From: Lentisphaerota bacterium
GTDB lineage: Bacteria > Verrucomicrobiota > Kiritimatiellia > UBA8416 > JAFGTH01
Assembly (NCBI GenBank): GCA_016934225.1
Contig: JAFGTH010000060.1
Coordinates: 1-11,886, forward strand
Direction of reading: 5' to 3'
DNA length: 11,886 nucleotides
Position 1 is the stretch's first letter. Each line of letters begins with the position of its first letter. This document shows, one piece after another, positions 8,081 to 11,886 of the stretch. A program made the translations under genes and the position numbers. The notes under the pieces are model-generated. The model had not been told where the DNA came from. It ran no database searches and saw only the letters and a program-made list of their open reading frames with translations.

Positions 8081-8088
8081 AATTGGCA

Positions 8089-8649
8089 ATGACCATGAAA
8101 GAACTCGCCAGAAAATCACGTACCATACGCCGCTTCGATCAAACAAACCGACTGACCGATAAGTTCCTCGCTTCACTCGTGGACACAGCCAGAATCACGC
8201 CCTCCGGAAGCAACAAACAAACTCTTCGCTACCGCATCGTCAGTTCGCCCGAAGAATGCGCAACTGTCTTCCCTCATCTTGCATGGGCCGCCGCCTTAAA
8301 AGACTGGACCGGTCCGTCCGAAGGCGAACGACCCGCCGGATATATCATCATCGCGTCGGAATCAGACCGCGCCATAGATATAGGCATAGCCGCTCAAACC
8401 ATTCAACTGGCCGCAACGGAACAAGGTTATGGAGCATGCATGCTCGGAACAATCAAACGAGATGAAATCAAGAAAGCACTTAATATCCCGGATCCGTTGA
8501 ATGTTAAACTCGTCGTTGCGTTGGGTAAACCGGTCGAAAAAGTCGTTCTCGAAGAGGCACGCCCCGGAGATAACCTGAACTACTACCGCACGGAGGACGG
8601 TGTACATCATGTGCCGAAACTTCGCCTGCAAGACGTGTTGATCAAATAA
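8089..8649 (+). CDS. nitroreductase family protein (FMN-dependent oxidoreductase)
   Basis: Small flavoprotein of the nitroreductase superfamily, 186 residues from the ATG at 8089, expected to be a cytosolic FMN-binding homodimer that uses NAD(P)H. Family marks: RKSRTIRRFDQ near residues 8-18 (the N-terminal R-S-x-R-x-F FMN-phosphate motif), TPSGSNKQTLRYRIV at about 37-51 (the PSxxNxQ motif), the helix GIAAQTIQLAATEQGYGACMLGTI in the middle of the C-terminal half, and LVVALGKPVEKV. A tail of about 35 residues follows, ending in KLRLQDVLIK. The true substrate cannot be predicted, since members reduce nitroaromatics, quinones or flavins or take part in cofactor chemistry. It is the only plus-strand gene, divergent from hom and convergent with the Gfo/Idh gene, so it is probably a monocistronic unit with its own promoter and a possible operator. 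Confidence 0.9.
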   Translation: MTMKELARKSRTIRRFDQTNRLTDKFLASLVDTARITPSGSNKQTLRYRIVSSPEECATVFPHLAWAAALKDWTGPSEGERPAGYIIIASESDRAIDIGIAAQTIQLAATEQGYGACMLGTIKRDEIKKALNIPDPLNVKLVVALGKPVEKVVLEEARPGDNLNYYRTEDGVHHVPKLRLQDVLIK

Positions 8650-8720
8650 ATACCGAGAAAGCCTTATGCTCCGCCCCCATCCTGAGTAACAACGAGAAAA
8701 CAACCAGCGCAACACGCAGG

Positions 8721-9776
8721 CTATCGTATCCGTACTTCTTTACCGGTCTTCGATGATTCATAGATTCCGTCCAGAATCTTCTGCACCGTCAAAGCCTGCG
8801 CAGGCGTACACATCGGCTTGTCTTTGCCCAGTATCACATCAACCCAATTCACAAACCGATTGCACTTCGGATAAGCAATTTTGACGTTCTTTGGCTCTTT
8901 GATATCGAATTTACCTTTCTTGCCGAATTTGAAAAGACGCGCCGTAGGAAACGCCGCGGCGCCCCCTTTTGTGCCGAACAACTCGATATTTGTTTTGGGC
9001 GTCTCGCAAAGGAGCACCCATGAAGCATCAAGCTGAACAGTTGCGCCGTTTTTAAATTTGATTAGAGCGGTCGCAAAATCATCCACATCGAAAACCTGCT
9101 TGCCCTTGTCGGACATACCCCAGCTTCCTTCGCCTATACCACGGTTGCCGAATTTCGTATAGGTCGAGCCGAAGACCGATACCGGCTGCCAGTTGTTCAT
9201 CAGATAAAGACATGAATCAAGCATATGTACTCCAATGTCCAACATGCATCCGCCGCCGGACAGCTTCTTGTTGCAGAACCATGTGCCGAATTTCGGCGCA
9301 CCGCTTTGCCGCAAGTAATACGCTTTCGCGTGGTATATCTCTCCCAGTTCGCCTTTTTCCGTCAAAGCCTTGACTCTCTGAACGTTTTCCATAAACCGAA
9401 TATTCATTCCGAGCATGAACGTTTTGCCTGCCTCTTTTGCAGCATCAATAATCCGTTCGGCCTCATGCCGATTCATGGCAAATGGTTTGTCGAGCATTAC
9501 ATGTTTGCCCGCCTTCAGCGCCGCAATCGCGACAGGCGCATGAAACATATTCGGCAAAGCAACTGAAACCGCGTCAATATCAGGATCGGAAATAATGTCT
9601 TTCCATTGAGTCGCGGTTTTGTCTATGCCGAATTTTTTCTGTATCGTTTTTGCGCGTCTTCTGTTGAGATCCGCAACCGCAACCACCTTTGCCTGCGGAT
9701 GACTGTTTATGCCGCTACAATGATTAAACGCAATCGCGCCAGCCCCGATCATTCCCACTCGCAATGTCGTCTTCAC
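8721..9776 (-). CDS. Gfo/Idh/MocA family NAD(P)-dependent oxidoreductase
   Basis: Dehydrogenase of the glucose-fructose oxidoreductase / inositol dehydrogenase family, 351 residues from a GTG start. The N-terminal Rossmann domain shows VGMIGAGAIAFNH at 7-19 with VADLNRRRAK at 35-43 as the second-strand acidic region. The family EKP motif appears as LDKPFAMN at 95-102. In the C-terminal domain, GGGCMLDIGVHMLD at 174-187 holds the conserved Asp180 and His184 of the catalytic site. Members oxidise or isomerise sugars, inositols and sugar acids; the substrate here is unknown. I placed the start at 9776 because AAGGAGAG precedes it by 7 nt. An in-frame ATG at 9839 would add 21 residues ahead of the Rossmann strand with no better site. 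It lies 84 bp after the large toroid gene, suggesting a shared carbohydrate role. It converges with the nitroreductase. Confidence 0.92.
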   Translation of the reverse strand: MKTTLRVGMIGAGAIAFNHCSGINSHPQAKVVAVADLNRRRAKTIQKKFGIDKTATQWKDIISDPDIDAVSVALPNMFHAPVAIAALKAGKHVMLDKPFAMNRHEAERIIDAAKEAGKTFMLGMNIRFMENVQRVKALTEKGELGEIYHAKAYYLRQSGAPKFGTWFCNKKLSGGGCMLDIGVHMLDSCLYLMNNWQPVSVFGSTYTKFGNRGIGEGSWGMSDKGKQVFDVDDFATALIKFKNGATVQLDASWVLLCETPKTNIELFGTKGGAAAFPTARLFKFGKKGKFDIKEPKNVKIAYPKCNRFVNWVDVILGKDKPMCTPAQALTVQKILDGIYESSKTGKEVRIR

Positions 9777-9783
9777 TTTTATT

Positions 9784-9791
9784 CTCTCCTT
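9784..9791 (-). promoter_or_regulatory. ribosome binding site supporting the GTG start of the Gfo/Idh gene
   Basis: The minus strand reads AAGGAGAG, a near-perfect Shine-Dalgarno, 7 nt before the GTG at 9776-9774. This is the strongest ribosome site in the window and selects GTG over the upstream in-frame ATG at 9839. Confidence 0.8.
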
Positions 9792-9860
9792 TTTATCCAG
9801 TGTTGAATGTTTAAAATTCCATTTCCGCGCAACATGCAAAAAATTTGTATTTATTCGTGG

Positions 9861-11886
9861 TCATATTTGTATCTTCCGAACAGGCAAAGCCATAAGCGCA
9901 TCTCGGGTCCACGAACATATTGTCTCCGAGTTTCCTGTTAATTTAATTTGCGCAACGCGTTTTATGCCTTCAGAATAAATAACCGCGTCAATAAAACGGT
10001 CTTTGCCGGTCTGTTCGATTACGGTTAATGAAATTCCACTTTCCGTAAAATCGGCCTTAACAACCGTGCACCCGTCAATGCCAAATGCGTGACAATAATC
10101 CATATGCACGAACAATCCACCGTAGAGCAACTCGCTCAATGCCGTAGACGTTGCCAGTAGTCCGCCGCCCCAGCAAAAACCGGATCGGTGTATGTGTCCT
10201 TCACCGCAAGTATGCGCATAATTCTCCGGCATCAGCCCATCGGCGAATTTGTCATAGCCAAGCGGATTCACGGAATCGTGCAGCGGATGACAGTACAACG
10301 CATAACCAGCCCTTAATGCTGCTACACCGCGTTCAAAATATTCCGGCTCACCCGTCATCAAATAGGCCCGCAGGTAAATATGACTAAACCACGCCTGCCG
10401 CATATCGTTCCATTCTCCATCAGTGTTCATACTGCCGAACCCGCCGAAAGCATAAAGCCTCAGGAACGGCGGATTCCATACCTGCTGATACAAAGAAAGG
10501 CCATCGAGACAACGACGTCCCCATTCACGGTATTCCTCTTGTCCCGTATATACATGCGCGCGCAATAGAGTCTCCGCAACCCATGCAAGCGCAAGATTGT
10601 TCTGCGCGTTTTGGCCGGTGCGCCTATCAAAGAAATTCAACGGTTTTTCGGAACATGAAAAAAACGTTTCGAAATCGTGGTAACGCCCGTCCGGAATCAA
10701 ATCTTCAATGTAAAAACGACACGCTTTCTCAATTGCTTCAAGCAACCTCGGATCACGCTCTTCTTCATAAAGCTCGCAAAGGAACAAACTTACCATACCC
10801 GACTGACCTGAATTGCGCAAATAAGGCATGGGCTTTCCTGTCCGATCCAAATAACCGGGAAACGCTCCGTTGCTTTCCTGCAAAGACAACATGAATTCGG
10901 CAATGCGTTGTGAGCGATTCAACAATCGCGGATCCTGTTCAATATGACGATGCCAAAGCGCCATACACTGAGCCGTATGCGCGGTGGCCGTAACATCGAA
11001 CGAATACCGACCACCCGGCGCCAAACGCGGAGAGGCATTCCACCATTCGCGTCTTTCGTAATCGTAAAACTGCGGAATCATCCCGCCGCCTGCTATGTCA
11101 GGCGCAGATAAAATCAGATCTTTAATATATCCGGCCTTACGAACCAGTGTTTCGCCGTCGCCTCCACCCATTTTCCAGCCATGGTAACGCATTCCAAAAG
11201 CTGTGCGCAAACTGTTGAACCACGCGCTGAACCACACCACGCGGGAAGGAATCTTGAAATGACTGTGCGCTATATCCACAGCCAACCGACTGCTGTTGTT
11301 GCGCACACCGGCAGCCGGCGCTCCGTCAAGTCGTTTGAAATCCGGCACATCGCCGCATGCCAGCGCGCTTCGATAAGAGATCCGGCTGTACGCCCCAAAC
11401 GGCAATTTCTGGGGCAGCGCCAGAGAAACATATCGCCGCCCATATTGTTTCCAGAGAAAAGAAAGATAACGACGGATATCAAACGGATTCTTCGTGCCGT
11501 CAGTTAACGGAAACAGCCAATAGCCGATCTCCAGGCAGCTTCCCGCCGGAAAGGCGACAGGCGCTCCGGTTAAACGGTAATACACATGCGGCCGACATTC
11601 GTAGTCGGCAAAACCCACGCGAATATCACGATCCCCTTCGTCGGTAATCTGCGCGCTCATGAACGCTTTAATTTGAACGCCTTGCGGTTGTTCAGTCTCA
11701 GCATAGCGCCAGTCATCGCGGCCAACCTCGCTGAAGCGCTGTTTGCCCAGAACATCAAGATCCGGTATCAAACCCACCGCGCAGTCAACGCCATGCGCCG
11801 CAAGCAAAGGAGCCCGAAATGCATGATCACCCACAACATCGCCCGGTTCCGGACACAAAGCCGGCGTCCATATATATTTCGGGTCA
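9861..11886 (-). CDS. large uncharacterised protein with probable (alpha/alpha) toroid, glycosidase-like (5' end beyond window)
   Basis: Function not recognised. The frame stays open from the TGA at 9861 to the right edge, giving 674 visible residues, with the N-terminus (and any signal peptide) outside. An in-frame TTG at 11858 should not be taken as the start, because the codons before it read DPKYIWTPA and continue naturally into LCPEPGDVVGDHAFRAPLL. Residues 1 to about 200 look beta-rich, with a conserved-looking GDHAFR motif at 19-24. From about 225 to 570 there are repeating helical pairs rich in Trp, Tyr and acidic residues, for example IPQFYDYERREWW, LQESNGAFPGYLD, GQNAQNNLALAW and GEWNDMRQAWFSHIYLRAYLM. 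This pattern fits an (alpha/alpha)6-type fold, as in six-hairpin glycosidases, sugar epimerases and polysaccharide lyases. A short beta-rich tail follows. The downstream Gfo/Idh gene supports carbohydrate processing. Catalytic residues cannot be named. Confidence 0.75.
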   Translation of the reverse strand, partial: DPKYIWTPALCPEPGDVVGDHAFRAPLLAAHGVDCAVGLIPDLDVLGKQRFSEVGRDDWRYAETEQPQGVQIKAFMSAQITDEGDRDIRVGFADYECRPHVYYRLTGAPVAFPAGSCLEIGYWLFPLTDGTKNPFDIRRYLSFLWKQYGRRYVSLALPQKLPFGAYSRISYRSALACGDVPDFKRLDGAPAAGVRNNSSRLAVDIAHSHFKIPSRVVWFSAWFNSLRTAFGMRYHGWKMGGGDGETLVRKAGYIKDLILSAPDIAGGGMIPQFYDYERREWWNASPRLAPGGRYSFDVTATAHTAQCMALWHRHIEQDPRLLNRSQRIAEFMLSLQESNGAFPGYLDRTGKPMPYLRNSGQSGMVSLFLCELYEEERDPRLLEAIEKACRFYIEDLIPDGRYHDFETFFSCSEKPLNFFDRRTGQNAQNNLALAWVAETLLRAHVYTGQEEYREWGRRCLDGLSLYQQVWNPPFLRLYAFGGFGSMNTDGEWNDMRQAWFSHIYLRAYLMTGEPEYFERGVAALRAGYALYCHPLHDSVNPLGYDKFADGLMPENYAHTCGEGHIHRSGFCWGGGLLATSTALSELLYGGLFVHMDYCHAFGIDGCTVVKADFTESGISLTVIEQTGKDRFIDAVIYSEGIKRVAQIKLTGNSETICSWTRDALMALPVRKIQI

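Noticed and set aside
8005..8088. GTG at 8005 as the start of the nitroreductase
   Set aside because: The 28 added residues do not resemble the family N-terminus, and the AGGAG at 8076-8080 points to the ATG at 8089.
8650..8720. Possible bidirectional terminator between the convergent nitroreductase and Gfo/Idh genes
   Set aside because: The only pairing seen is AGCCT with AGGCT about 50 nt apart, with no compact GC stem and no T-tract on either strand.
9777..9839. ATG at 9839 as the start of the Gfo/Idh protein
   Set aside because: The strong AAGGAGAG site is correctly spaced for the GTG at 9776, which starts just before the Rossmann strand; the extra 21 residues lie in an AT-rich intergenic stretch.
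11856..11858. TTG at 11858 as the start of the large toroid gene
   Set aside because: The frame continues upstream to the window edge with protein-like sequence (DPKYIWTPA), and no ribosome site precedes the TTG. The gene is 5'-truncated by the window.

Overview
The window is a gene-dense bacterial chromosomal segment. It has seven protein genes, no RNA genes, no insertion sequences and no CRISPR array. Six genes are on the minus strand and one, a nitroreductase, is on the plus strand. The mix of genes suits a free-living, biosynthetically capable bacterium that also handles carbohydrates: citramalate synthase, a YclM-type aspartokinase, a Gfo/Idh-family oxidoreductase and a large alpha-toroid sugar-active-like protein. 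I would guess the PVC group (Lentisphaerota, Kiritimatiellota or Verrucomicrobiota), but this is an impression from protein style, not something the window proves.

Right block (11886 to 8721, minus strand): a large protein whose N-terminus lies beyond the right edge, apparently a beta-rich region followed by an (alpha/alpha) toroid. It is followed by a Gfo/Idh/MocA NAD(P)-dependent oxidoreductase. Together they look like part of a sugar or glycoside catabolism locus. The exact substrate cannot be read from the sequence.

Middle: a small FMN-type nitroreductase (8089-8649, plus strand) converges on the Gfo/Idh gene and diverges from the amino-acid operon. The 280-bp divergent intergenic region (7809-8088) carries candidate promoters in both directions. 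It also contains a perfect 6-bp inverted repeat (GTCAAT-N6-ATTGAC) that covers the -35 box of the nitroreductase promoter.

Left block (7808 to 1, minus strand): a tightly packed operon hom - aspartokinase - cimA - valS - ispE. Gaps are 21 bp, 12 bp, a close junction with possible TTGA stop/start overlap, and 39 bp. Hom and aspartokinase serve the aspartate family, giving threonine and from it one source of 2-oxobutyrate. CimA makes citramalate from pyruvate and acetyl-CoA, which gives 2-oxobutyrate by a threonine-independent route to isoleucine. ValRS charges tRNA with another branched-chain amino acid. IspE, of the MEP isoprenoid pathway, looks like a passenger; its last residues lie beyond the left edge.

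All the main gene families are known. The points most worth a second look are the co-location of both routes to 2-oxobutyrate, the operator-like dyad, and the large unassigned toroid protein.
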